From DATCYZ01 sp036526195 (GTDB lineage: Bacteria > Pseudomonadota > Gammaproteobacteria > Burkholderiales > SG8-39), in the NCBI GenBank assembly GCA_036526195.1, contig DATCYZ010000030.1:1-21783 (forward strand): 21,783 nucleotides of DNA, read 5' to 3'. The notes under the pieces were generated by a model that made no database searches, was not told where the DNA came from, and worked only from the letters and a program-made list of their open reading frames with translations. Positions 8,185 through 15,039 of the stretch are shown piece by piece. The translations under genes were made by a program, and so were the position numbers. Positions within the stretch are counted from its first letter, which is position 1; every line of letters begins with the position of its first letter.

Positions 8185-8231
8185 GCCCGGATTGAACGTT
8201 CCCCGCGGGCTGCGGTCTGTCATGGACTAAA

Positions 8232-9047
8232 ATGACGCCTTTCGCACATTCCCGGGCAGGGTCCCAAGTGGCTTCCAACGACGCCGGTCCCGGCGCCGAC
8301 CCAGTCCGCGGCAGCGCTTGGCTTCGCCTTGCCTCGCCGCAGGCCTTCTACCCCGTCGCCGGTCGCATGATTCCGTACTTCGCGGTGCTCGCGGCGGTGC
8401 TCGCCGCGGCCGGCCTGTACGTCGGCTTCTTCGTCGCGCCGACCGACTTCCAGCAGGGCGAGTCCTACCGCATCATCTTCCTGCACGTGCCCGCGGCGTG
8501 GATGTCGATGTTCCTCTACCTGATGATGGCCCTCTGGGGCGGGCTCGGCTTCGTCCTGTCGACGCGCCTCTCGGGCATGATGGCCTCGGCGATCGCGCCC
8601 ACCGGCGCGATGTTCACCTTCCTCGCGCTGTGGAGCGGCGCGCTCTGGGGCAAGCCCACCTGGGGCACCTGGTGGGTATGGGATGCGCGCTTGACCTCCG
8701 AGTTGATCCTGCTCTTCCTCTATCTCGGCTTCATGGCCCTCAAGGCCTCGATCGAGGACCCGCGCCGCGCCGACCGCGCCGGGGCGCTCCTCGCCCTTGT
8801 CGGCGTGATCAACATCCCGATCATCTATTTTTCGGTGCAGTGGTGGAACACGCTGCACCAGGGGGCGTCGGTCAGCCTGACGAAATCGCCCTCGATGGCC
8901 GCCACCATGCTCGCCGGCATGCTGCTGATGGCGCTCGCGGCCTGGATGTATTCCATTGCGGCGAGCCTCGCGCGCGTGCGACGCATCATCGTCGAGCGCG
9001 AGCGCGAGTCGGCCTGGGTGCGGGAACTCGGAGGCCGGCAGGCATGA
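8232..9047 (+). CDS. ccmC: heme handling protein CcmC
   Basis: CcmC transfers heme to CcmE at the periplasmic face of the inner membrane. The 271-residue frame has six transmembrane segments and the tryptophan-rich WWD motif (TWGTWWVWDARLTSELIL, 143-160). The flanking heme-ligand histidines are H85 (FLHVPAAW) and H209 (NTLHQGA). The protein is roughly 25-30 residues longer at the N-terminus than common CcmC proteins, and the ATG at 8232 has no clear Shine-Dalgarno. An in-frame GTG at 8268, preceded by CAGGGTC, is a reasonable alternative start. The ccmD start overlaps the stop as ATGA. Confidence 0.95.
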   Translation: MTPFAHSRAGSQVASNDAGPGADPVRGSAWLRLASPQAFYPVAGRMIPYFAVLAAVLAAAGLYVGFFVAPTDFQQGESYRIIFLHVPAAWMSMFLYLMMALWGGLGFVLSTRLSGMMASAIAPTGAMFTFLALWSGALWGKPTWGTWWVWDARLTSELILLFLYLGFMALKASIEDPRRADRAGALLALVGVINIPIIYFSVQWWNTLHQGASVSLTKSPSMAATMLAGMLLMALAAWMYSIAASLARVRRIIVERERESAWVRELGGRQA

Positions 9048-9199
9048 AATGGGAGAGCCTGTCCGCGTTCCTCGACATGGGCGGCTACGGACTCTATGTC
9101 TGGGGCAGCTATGGCGTGGCGCTCGCCTGCATCCTGGTCGAGGTCTGGCTGCTCGCGCGCGGCCCGCGCCTGCCGGATGAAGCCGGAGGCACGCGATGA
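9044..9199 (+). CDS. ccmD: heme exporter small subunit CcmD
   Basis: This 51-residue protein has one transmembrane helix and fits CcmD, which stabilises the CcmC-CcmE interaction and assists CcmE release. It begins MKWESLSAFLDMGGYGLYVW, with the aromatic and Gly/Tyr-rich segment (GGYGLYVWGSYG) found in CcmD proteins just before the hydrophobic helix (VALACILVEVWLLA). Both ends overlap neighbours as ATGA: with ccmC at 9044 and with ccmE at 9196. The assignment rests mainly on this small pattern and on its exact position between ccmC and ccmE. Confidence 0.93.
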   Translation: MKWESLSAFLDMGGYGLYVWGSYGVALACILVEVWLLARGPRLPDEAGGTR

Positions 9200-9678
9200 A
9201 GCCGCGCCACCAGCGCCTTGTTGCGATCGTCGCGGGCATCGGCCTGCTCGCGGTCGCGGTCGCGCTGGTGCTGAACGCGTTCCAGTCGAACCTGGTGTTC
9301 TTCTTCTCGCCGACCGAGGTCGCGGAGCACAAGGCGCCGGCCGGGCGCACCTTCCGCATCGGCGGACTGGTGGAAACCGGCAGCGTGAAACGCGGCGCCG
9401 ACGGCGTCACGGTGCGCTTCGTCGTCACCGACACCGCGAAGGCGGTGCCGGTGGTCTACAAGGGCATCCTTCCGGACCTCTTCAAGGAAGGCAAGGGCGT
9501 GGTCGCGCAGGGCCAGCTCGGCCCCGACGGCGTGTTCACGGCGCGCGAGGTGCTCGCCAAGCATGACGAGAACTACATGGCGCCGGAGGCGGCGCTGGCG
9601 CTCGACAAGGCGAAGCAGGCCCACGAGCGCGCGATGAAGACCATGAATGTCCCCGCAGAGGCGATGCGCACGCAATGA
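9196..9678 (+). CDS. ccmE: periplasmic heme chaperone CcmE
   Basis: CcmE is a 160-residue membrane-anchored periplasmic protein that binds heme covalently through a histidine before passing it to CcmF/CcmH. A signal anchor covers about residues 8-28. A beta-barrel (OB-fold) domain follows, with the motif FRIGGLVETGSV and the segment VVYKGILPDLFKEG. The heme-binding histidine is H123 in AKHDENYMAPE, matching the family HDE-x-Y pattern. The C-terminal tail is polar and probably flexible. It overlaps ccmF by four bases (ATGA), as expected in a tightly coupled ccm operon. Confidence 0.96.
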   Translation: MKPRHQRLVAIVAGIGLLAVAVALVLNAFQSNLVFFFSPTEVAEHKAPAGRTFRIGGLVETGSVKRGADGVTVRFVVTDTAKAVPVVYKGILPDLFKEGKGVVAQGQLGPDGVFTAREVLAKHDENYMAPEAALALDKAKQAHERAMKTMNVPAEAMRTQ

Positions 9679-11672
9679 TCCCGGAACTCGGCCACTTTGC
9701 ACTCATCCTCGCGATGACCCTCGCCATCGCGCAGGGCACCCTGCCGATCATCGGCGCGGCGCGCGGCAACACGGCCTGGATGGCGCTCGCCCGGCCCGCG
9801 GCACAGGGCCAGTTCGTCTTCGTCGCCATCGCCTTCGCCGCGCTCACCTGGGCATTCGTCGTGAACGATTTTTCGGTGGCCTACGTCGCCAACCATTCCA
9901 ATTCGAGGCTGCCGCTCGAGTTCCGCATCTCCGGCGTCTGGGGTGGGCACGAGGGCTCGCTGCTGCTCTGGGTGCTGATGCTCAACATCTGGATGGTCGC
10001 GGTGTCGTTCTTCTCGCGCACCCTGCCGGAACCCATGGTGGCGCGCATCCTCGGCGTGCTCGGCCTGATCGCCATCGGCTTTCACGCCTTCATGCTGCTC
10101 ACCTCGAACCCCTTCGATCGCCTGCTGCCCGGCCCGGCCGACGGGCGCGACCTGAACCCGCTGCTGCAGGACCCCGGCATGATCTTCCACCCGCCGATGC
10201 TCTACATGGGCTACGTGGGATTCTCCGTGGCCTTCGCCTTTGCGATTGCCGCGCTGCTCGATGGCCGGCTGGACGCCGCCTGGGCGCGCTGGTCGCGCCC
10301 CTGGACCGTGGCGGCGTGGATCTTCCTCACGCTCGGCATCGCCCTGGGCAGCTACTGGGCCTACTACGAACTCGGCTGGGGCGGCTGGTGGTTCTGGGAC
10401 CCGGTGGAGAACGCCTCGTTCATGCCCTGGCTGGTGGGCACCGCGCTGATCCACTCGCTCGCGGTGACCGAGAAGCGCGGCGCGTTCCGCGCCTGGACCG
10501 TGATGCTCGCGATCCTCGCGTTTTCGCTATCGCTCCTCGGCACCTTCCTGGTGCGCTCGGGCGTGCTCACCTCGGTGCATGCCTTCGCCACCGACCCGAA
10601 GCGCGGCATCTTCATCCTCGGCTTCCTCGTCGTGGTCATCGGCGCATCGCTTACGCTCTTCGCCTGGCGCGCGCCGAAGGTGGGCCTGGGCGGGCGCTTC
10701 GAGATGGTCTCGCGCGAGTCGTTCCTGCTGATGAACAACGTGCTGCTGGCGGTGGCCGCGAGCACCGTGATGCTGGGCACGCTGTATCCGCTCTTCCTCG
10801 ACGCGCTCGGCCTGGGCAAGATCTCGGTCGGCCCGCCGTATTTCGATTCGGTGTTTGCGCCGCTGATGGCGCCGGCGCTCTTTCTCATGGGGATCGGGCC
10901 GCTGGTGCGCTGGAAGGAAGCGCGGCTGCCGGAGATCGCGGTGCGACTGCGCTGGGCGGCCGGCGTGGCGGTCGCCACAGCGCTGCTGCTGCCCCTGGTG
11001 CTCGGCAGCTGGCGCCCGCTTGCGGCCCTCGGCTTCCTGCTCGCGGGCTGGATCTTCGCCACCTGCGCCACCGCGCTGGTGGCGCGCTGGCGCGCGCAGC
11101 CGGCCATGCTGCCGCTTGCGTCGCGCGTGCGCAGCCTCGGCGCGGCCTTCTGCGGCATGCTGCTGGCGCACGTCGGTGTAGGCCTGTTCGTGCTCGGCGT
11201 CACCGCGGTGAAGGCCTTCGAGTCGGAACTCGACGTGAAGCTGTCCGCGGGCGAGACCGCCTCGATCGCCGGCTACGACTTCCACTTCGAGGCACTGCGC
11301 GACCAGCGCGGGCCGAACTACACCGCGGCGCGGGCGACAATCCGCGTGACGCGCGACGGCCGCCCCGTGGCGCTGCTGACGCCCGAGAAGCGCGTCTACG
11401 ACGTGCAGACCATGCCGATGACCGAGTCCGGCATCGACTCCACCCTGTTGCGCGACATCTACGTGTCGATGGGCGAGCCGCTCGAAGGCGGCGCGTGGAA
11501 CCTGCGCCTGCACCACAAGCCGCTGGTGGTCTGGATCTGGCTCGGCTGCGTGGTGATGGCGCTCGGCGGGATGCTCGCCGTGATCGACCGGCGCTACCGC
11601 GTGGCGGCGCGTCGCCGGGAAGCCGTGCAGGCAACGGGCCTCGCGCAGGGCGCGGCCGGGGGGGCCGATTGA
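9675..11672 (+). CDS. ccmF: cytochrome c heme lyase subunit CcmF
   Basis: CcmF is the large (665-residue) polytopic component of the holocytochrome c synthase; it ligates heme from CcmE to apocytochromes. The WWD motif is at about 235-253 (WGGWWFWDPVENASF). Conserved histidines occur in FHPPMLYMGY (H173), ALIHSL (H260) and TSVHAF (H302). There are many hydrophobic helices and a large periplasmic loop near the C-terminus (about 515-615), containing YDFHFEALRDQRGPNY. The length is normal. Neighbouring genes overlap at both ends: ccmE as ATGA and ccmG as TTGA. Confidence 0.97.
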   Translation: MIPELGHFALILAMTLAIAQGTLPIIGAARGNTAWMALARPAAQGQFVFVAIAFAALTWAFVVNDFSVAYVANHSNSRLPLEFRISGVWGGHEGSLLLWVLMLNIWMVAVSFFSRTLPEPMVARILGVLGLIAIGFHAFMLLTSNPFDRLLPGPADGRDLNPLLQDPGMIFHPPMLYMGYVGFSVAFAFAIAALLDGRLDAAWARWSRPWTVAAWIFLTLGIALGSYWAYYELGWGGWWFWDPVENASFMPWLVGTALIHSLAVTEKRGAFRAWTVMLAILAFSLSLLGTFLVRSGVLTSVHAFATDPKRGIFILGFLVVVIGASLTLFAWRAPKVGLGGRFEMVSRESFLLMNNVLLAVAASTVMLGTLYPLFLDALGLGKISVGPPYFDSVFAPLMAPALFLMGIGPLVRWKEARLPEIAVRLRWAAGVAVATALLLPLVLGSWRPLAALGFLLAGWIFATCATALVARWRAQPAMLPLASRVRSLGAAFCGMLLAHVGVGLFVLGVTAVKAFESELDVKLSAGETASIAGYDFHFEALRDQRGPNYTAARATIRVTRDGRPVALLTPEKRVYDVQTMPMTESGIDSTLLRDIYVSMGEPLEGGAWNLRLHHKPLVVWIWLGCVVMALGGMLAVIDRRYRVAARRREAVQATGLAQGAAGGAD

Positions 11673-12193
11673 AGAAGTTCCTGCTGCCGCTGGCGCTTTT
11701 TCTCGTCGTCGTCGGCTTCCTCGGGGTCGGCTTGAAGCTCAATCCCCGCGAGGTGCCTTCGCCGTTGATCGGCAAGCCGGCCCCGCTGTTCAGCCTGCCG
11801 GTACTGCACCAGCCCGACAAGGTGATGACGAACGCCGACCTCAAGGGCCAGGTGTGGATGCTGAACGTCTGGGCCTCATGGTGCGTTTCGTGCCGCGAGG
11901 AGCACCCGGTCCTCGTCGATCTCGCGAAGCGGAACGTGCTGCCGATCTACGGCCTGAACTACAAGGACAAGACCGACGAGGCGAAAGCCTGGCTGAAGCA
12001 GTTCGGCGACCCCTACACCCTGTCGCTGGTCGACGCGCAGGGGCGCATCGGCATCGACTACGGCGTCTACGGCGTGCCGGAAACCTACGTGATCGATCGC
12101 GAGGGCGTGATCCGCTACAAGCGCATCGGCATCGTGACCGAGGACCTGGTGCGGGAAAAGATCCTGCCGCTGGTCGCGGAACTGAAGAAGTAG
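11669..12193 (+). CDS. ccmG: thiol:disulfide oxidoreductase CcmG/DsbE (TTG start)
   Basis: This 174-residue protein has an N-terminal membrane anchor (LKKFLLPLALFLVVVGF) and a periplasmic thioredoxin fold. The redox motif is WCVSC (C72, C75) and the cis-proline loop is GVPETYVID. It reduces the CXXCH cysteines of apocytochromes, or CcmH, before heme attachment. I placed the start at the TTG at 11669, overlapping the ccmF stop as TTGA. It is the only start codon in position to include the anchor, and the reading frame upstream runs inside ccmF. The frame extends to the TAG at 12191-12193. Confidence 0.93.
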   Translation: MKKFLLPLALFLVVVGFLGVGLKLNPREVPSPLIGKPAPLFSLPVLHQPDKVMTNADLKGQVWMLNVWASWCVSCREEHPVLVDLAKRNVLPIYGLNYKDKTDEAKAWLKQFGDPYTLSLVDAQGRIGIDYGVYGVPETYVIDREGVIRYKRIGIVTEDLVREKILPLVAELKK

Positions 12194-12216
12194 GCGGTCC
12201 GGTGGCCCGCGTCCGG

Positions 12217-12693
12217 ATGCATCGTTTCGCCGTCGCCGCGCTGCTGTTCGCGCTCGCCTGCGGCCCCGCGCTCGCGCAGAAGCCCGCGCCCGTCGCGGAT
12301 CCCGCGGTGGACCGCCGCGTGCAGGAACTCTCCAACGAGCTGCGCTGCCTGGTCTGCCAGAACCAGACGCTGGCGGACTCGAACGCCGAGCTTGCGGTCG
12401 ACCTGCGCAACGCGGTGCGCGAGCAGGTGGTGGCGGGCCGCACGGACGCGCAGATCTTCGAATACCTCGTCGCGCGCTACGGCGACTTCGTGCTGTACCG
12501 CCCGCCGTTCAAGGCGACCACGCTGCTGCTCTGGGCCGGCCCGTTCGTGCTGCTGCTCGCCGCGCTCGGCGTGCTGTTCGGCGCGCTGCGCCGCCGGCGC
12601 GGGCAGGCGGCCGAGGCGCCGCCCGATGCCGAGGAACAGGCGCGCGCAGCGGCCCTGCTCGGCACCCCCGGCCCGGGACGGGACGGGACATGA
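12217..12693 (+). CDS. ccmH: cytochrome c maturation protein CcmH (CycL domain)
   Basis: This 158-residue protein has a signal peptide (residues 1-20, cleavage after ALA), a periplasmic three-helix domain with the redox motif LRCLVCQNQ (C44, C47), and a C-terminal transmembrane helix (about 100-122). It acts with CcmG and CcmI to keep apocytochrome cysteines reduced and to present them to CcmF. The motif SNAELAVDLRNAVREQ and FEYLVARYGDFVLY are typical of the family. I used the ATG at 12217; an in-frame GTG at 12202 is possible. It overlaps ccmI by four bases (ATGA). Confidence 0.94.
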   Translation: MHRFAVAALLFALACGPALAQKPAPVADPAVDRRVQELSNELRCLVCQNQTLADSNAELAVDLRNAVREQVVAGRTDAQIFEYLVARYGDFVLYRPPFKATTLLLWAGPFVLLLAALGVLFGALRRRRGQAAEAPPDAEEQARAAALLGTPGPGRDGT

Positions 12694-13937
12694 CCGGTTT
12701 CCTGCTTGGCGCCGCGCTGCTGGTGGCCGGCGCACTCGCGTTCCTGCTCCAGCCCCTGCTCAAGCGCCGGCCGGGCGCCGCGCCCGACGCGCGCGTCGAT
12801 TCCAGCGCAGCCATCCTCGGCGAGCAACTCGCGGAACTCGACGCCGAGCGCGCGCAGGGCCTGGTCAGCGCCGAGCGCCACGCCGAATCCCGCGCCGAAA
12901 TCGAGCGCCGGCTGGTCGAGGACCTGCGCGCCGCGCCGCAGGCCGCGCCGGCGCCCGGTCCCGATGCGGTGCGCGCCCCGCGCGCCGCACTGGCCCTCGC
13001 GCTCGGCGTGCCCGTCGCCGCCATTGCCCTGTACCTGCTGATCGGCACGCCGGCCGCGCTGGACCCGGCGGCCCGGGTGCCGGCGCCACAGGCGAAGCAT
13101 GATGTCTCGCAGCAGGACGTTGAGGCGATGGTCGCGAAGCTCGCGGCACGCCTCGAGTTGAAACCCGCCGATGCCGAAGGCTGGTTCATGCTCGCGCGCT
13201 CGCAGCGCGCGCTCGGCCGCTACCCCGAGGCGGTGCGCGCCTATGAAAAGCTGCTCGCCCTGATCCCCCCCGACCCGGACGTGCTGGCCGATTACGCCGA
13301 CGCGCTGGCAATGGTCGCGGGCGGCACGCTTGCGGGCGAGCCCTATCGCCTTCTGCAGCAGGCGCTTGCGCTCGATCCTGACCATGGCAAGAGCCTCGCG
13401 CTTGCCGGCACCGCCGAGTTCGAGCGCAAGAACTACAAGGCCGCGGCGGCGTACTGGGAACGGCTGCTGCCACTGCTGCCGCCGGAGTCCGAGTTCACGA
13501 CCAACGTGCGCGACGGCATTGCCGATGCGCGCAGCCGCGCCGGTCTGCCGATGCTCGCCCTCGCACCGGCCGCGCCCGCGGCGGTGGCCGGGCCGGAGGC
13601 GATCCTCGGCACCGTCAGCCTCGATCCGGCGCTTGCGGCAAAGGTTGCGCCGGACGACGTCGTCTTCGTGCTCGCGCGCCCGGTGGAAGGCTCGCGCATG
13701 CCGCTCGCCGTCGCGCGCACGCAGGTGCGCAACCTGCCATACAGCTTCCGCCTGGACGACGGCATGGCGATGACGCCGCAGGCGCGGCTCTCCGGCCAGA
13801 CGCAGGTGGTCGTCGCGGCGCGCATCTCGAAAAGCGGCAACGCAAACGTCGCCGCCGGCGACCTCGAGGGCGAATCGGCGCCAGTGGCGCCCGGCGCACG
13901 CGACCTGCGCATCGTCATCTCGACGGTTCGCAAGTAG
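12690..13937 (+). CDS. ccmI: apocytochrome c chaperone CcmI (CycH)
   Basis: CcmI binds apocytochrome C-termini and delivers them to the CcmF/CcmH lyase. The 415-residue protein has two N-terminal membrane helices (2-25 and about 105-125) separated by a charged coiled-coil loop. A periplasmic TPR region (about 145-260) follows, with WFMLARSQRALGRYPEAVRAYEK. A C-terminal beta-rich domain (about 300-415) contains VFVLARPVEG and PYSFRLDDGMAM, as in betaproteobacterial CcmI proteins. It is the last gene of the operon. Only 12 bases separate its stop from the stop of the convergent apbE gene, and no classical terminator is visible there. Confidence 0.93.
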   Translation: MTGFLLGAALLVAGALAFLLQPLLKRRPGAAPDARVDSSAAILGEQLAELDAERAQGLVSAERHAESRAEIERRLVEDLRAAPQAAPAPGPDAVRAPRAALALALGVPVAAIALYLLIGTPAALDPAARVPAPQAKHDVSQQDVEAMVAKLAARLELKPADAEGWFMLARSQRALGRYPEAVRAYEKLLALIPPDPDVLADYADALAMVAGGTLAGEPYRLLQQALALDPDHGKSLALAGTAEFERKNYKAAAAYWERLLPLLPPESEFTTNVRDGIADARSRAGLPMLALAPAAPAAVAGPEAILGTVSLDPALAAKVAPDDVVFVLARPVEGSRMPLAVARTQVRNLPYSFRLDDGMAMTPQARLSGQTQVVVAARISKSGNANVAAGDLEGESAPVAPGARDLRIVISTVRK

Positions 13938-13949
13938 CGCACGCCGCGC

Positions 13950-14942
13950 TTATTCAGCGCGCAGCTGCGCGCGGAAGCCCGGACTCATCCACAGGCCACC
14001 GTCGCGCTCGACGATCGCCGCCTCCACGCCGGGGCGCGCGGCCAGCAGGCGCCGGCCCGTCTCCGCGCCGAGCACCATGATCGCAACGCCGAGTCCGTTC
14101 AGGTCCTCGAGCGGTCCGCCGGTCAGCGTGACGCCGCGCGCGCCCTGCGACGGATAGCCGCTGCGCGGATCGAGGATGTGGTGATAGCGCACGCCGTCGC
14201 GCACGAAGGCGCGCTCGTAGTCGCCTGAACTCGCAACGAAGCCGTCGCGAAGCTCGAGCACGCCGAGCAGGCGTTCCGGCGCACGCGGGTCGCGCACCCC
14301 GACCCGCCAGGGTCGCTCCGGCGTGCCGCCGCGCACCTCGACGTCACCGCCGCCGTTCACCAGGGCGCGCTCGATGCCGCGGGCGGCAAGCACGCGCATG
14401 CCCGCGTGCAGGATGTAGAGCTTCGCGATCCCGCCCAGGTCGATCCGCATGCCGGCTTCGGCCAGCGCGGCGCGCCGTCCGGCCGGGTCGATGTGCAGCC
14501 CCTTCCAGCCCACGCGCGCGCGCTGTGCCGCGAGTTCCGGCGGGGGCGGAATGCGCGCCTCGTCGCTGCGAAAGCGCCAGCCGCGCAGCGCCCCGACCGT
14601 GACGTCGAACGCGCCACCGGTTTGCGCCGAGAGCGTCTGCGCCATGCCGAGCACCGCGAACAGTTCCGGCGGCGTCGCGACGGCGCCACGCCCGGCAGCG
14701 CCATTGATCGCCGACACCACGCTCGCCGGATCGTAGTGGTTCATCATGTCCGAGAGCCGCTGCATCTCGCGGTACGCCGCGTCGAACGCGACTGACAGGG
14801 CGTCCCGCGATGCCCCGTCCGCGGCCACCTCGACCACCGTGCCCATGAGCGGGCGCGCCTCGGTCAGGGCCGCGGCGCGCAGCGCACCCGTCGCCAGGGC
14901 GGCGCACAGGAAGACGAACAATCGAATGCGGTTTGCGGGCAT
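13950..14942 (-). CDS. nirX: ApbE-family FAD:protein FMN transferase (NirX/NosX-like)
   Basis: ApbE enzymes attach FMN from FAD through a phosphoester bond to Ser/Thr in target motifs of periplasmic flavoproteins. This 330-residue protein has a signal peptide (1-24) and family motifs: PLMGTVVEV (31-39), GGAFDVTVGAL (109-119), RIDLGGIAK (166-174), NGGGDVEV (197-204) and HHILDPRSGYP (254-264). The C-terminal motif, usually ADALATALFVLG, reads LNGLGVAIMVLG (281-292). The usual metal-binding Asp and Thr therefore appear as N282 and V286. The divergent neighbour encodes a NosR/NirI-like protein with an ApbE target site, the obvious substrate. I chose the ATG at 14942 because it opens directly into the signal peptide. 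The order apbE-nirI-nirS resembles the Paracoccus nirX-nirI-nirS locus. Confidence 0.88.
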   Translation of the reverse strand: MPANRIRLFVFLCAALATGALRAAALTEARPLMGTVVEVAADGASRDALSVAFDAAYREMQRLSDMMNHYDPASVVSAINGAAGRGAVATPPELFAVLGMAQTLSAQTGGAFDVTVGALRGWRFRSDEARIPPPPELAAQRARVGWKGLHIDPAGRRAALAEAGMRIDLGGIAKLYILHAGMRVLAARGIERALVNGGGDVEVRGGTPERPWRVGVRDPRAPERLLGVLELRDGFVASSGDYERAFVRDGVRYHHILDPRSGYPSQGARGVTLTGGPLEDLNGLGVAIMVLGAETGRRLLAARPGVEAAIVERDGGLWMSPGFRAQLRAE

Positions 14943-14993
14943 GGTGGGGGCCGGCGGCCCGGTCGATGCTGCCCCCCCGATCCGGCCCGCCCT

Positions 14994-15007
14994 TTGATCG
15001 GCGTCAA
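14994..15007. promoter_or_regulatory. FNR/DNR-type box shared by apbE and the nirI-like gene
   Basis: TTGATCGGCGTCAA lies in the 97-base gap between the divergent genes. A weak -10 (CAGATT, 15029-15034) lies 21 bases to the right. On the minus strand a weak -10 (CAGCAT, 14971-14966) lies 22 bases to the left. Either direction could therefore be driven from the -41 position. To the right, the predicted start falls at the nirI start codon, which would give a leaderless message. Confidence 0.65.
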
Positions 15008-15039
15008 GGCGACGGTCGCTGCGCGGGGCAGATTGGCGA

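Noticed and set aside
6286..8223. A 645-codon minus-strand frame opposite ctaA, ccmA and ccmB
   Set aside because: It crosses three well-supported genes and has the biased composition of a shadow frame.
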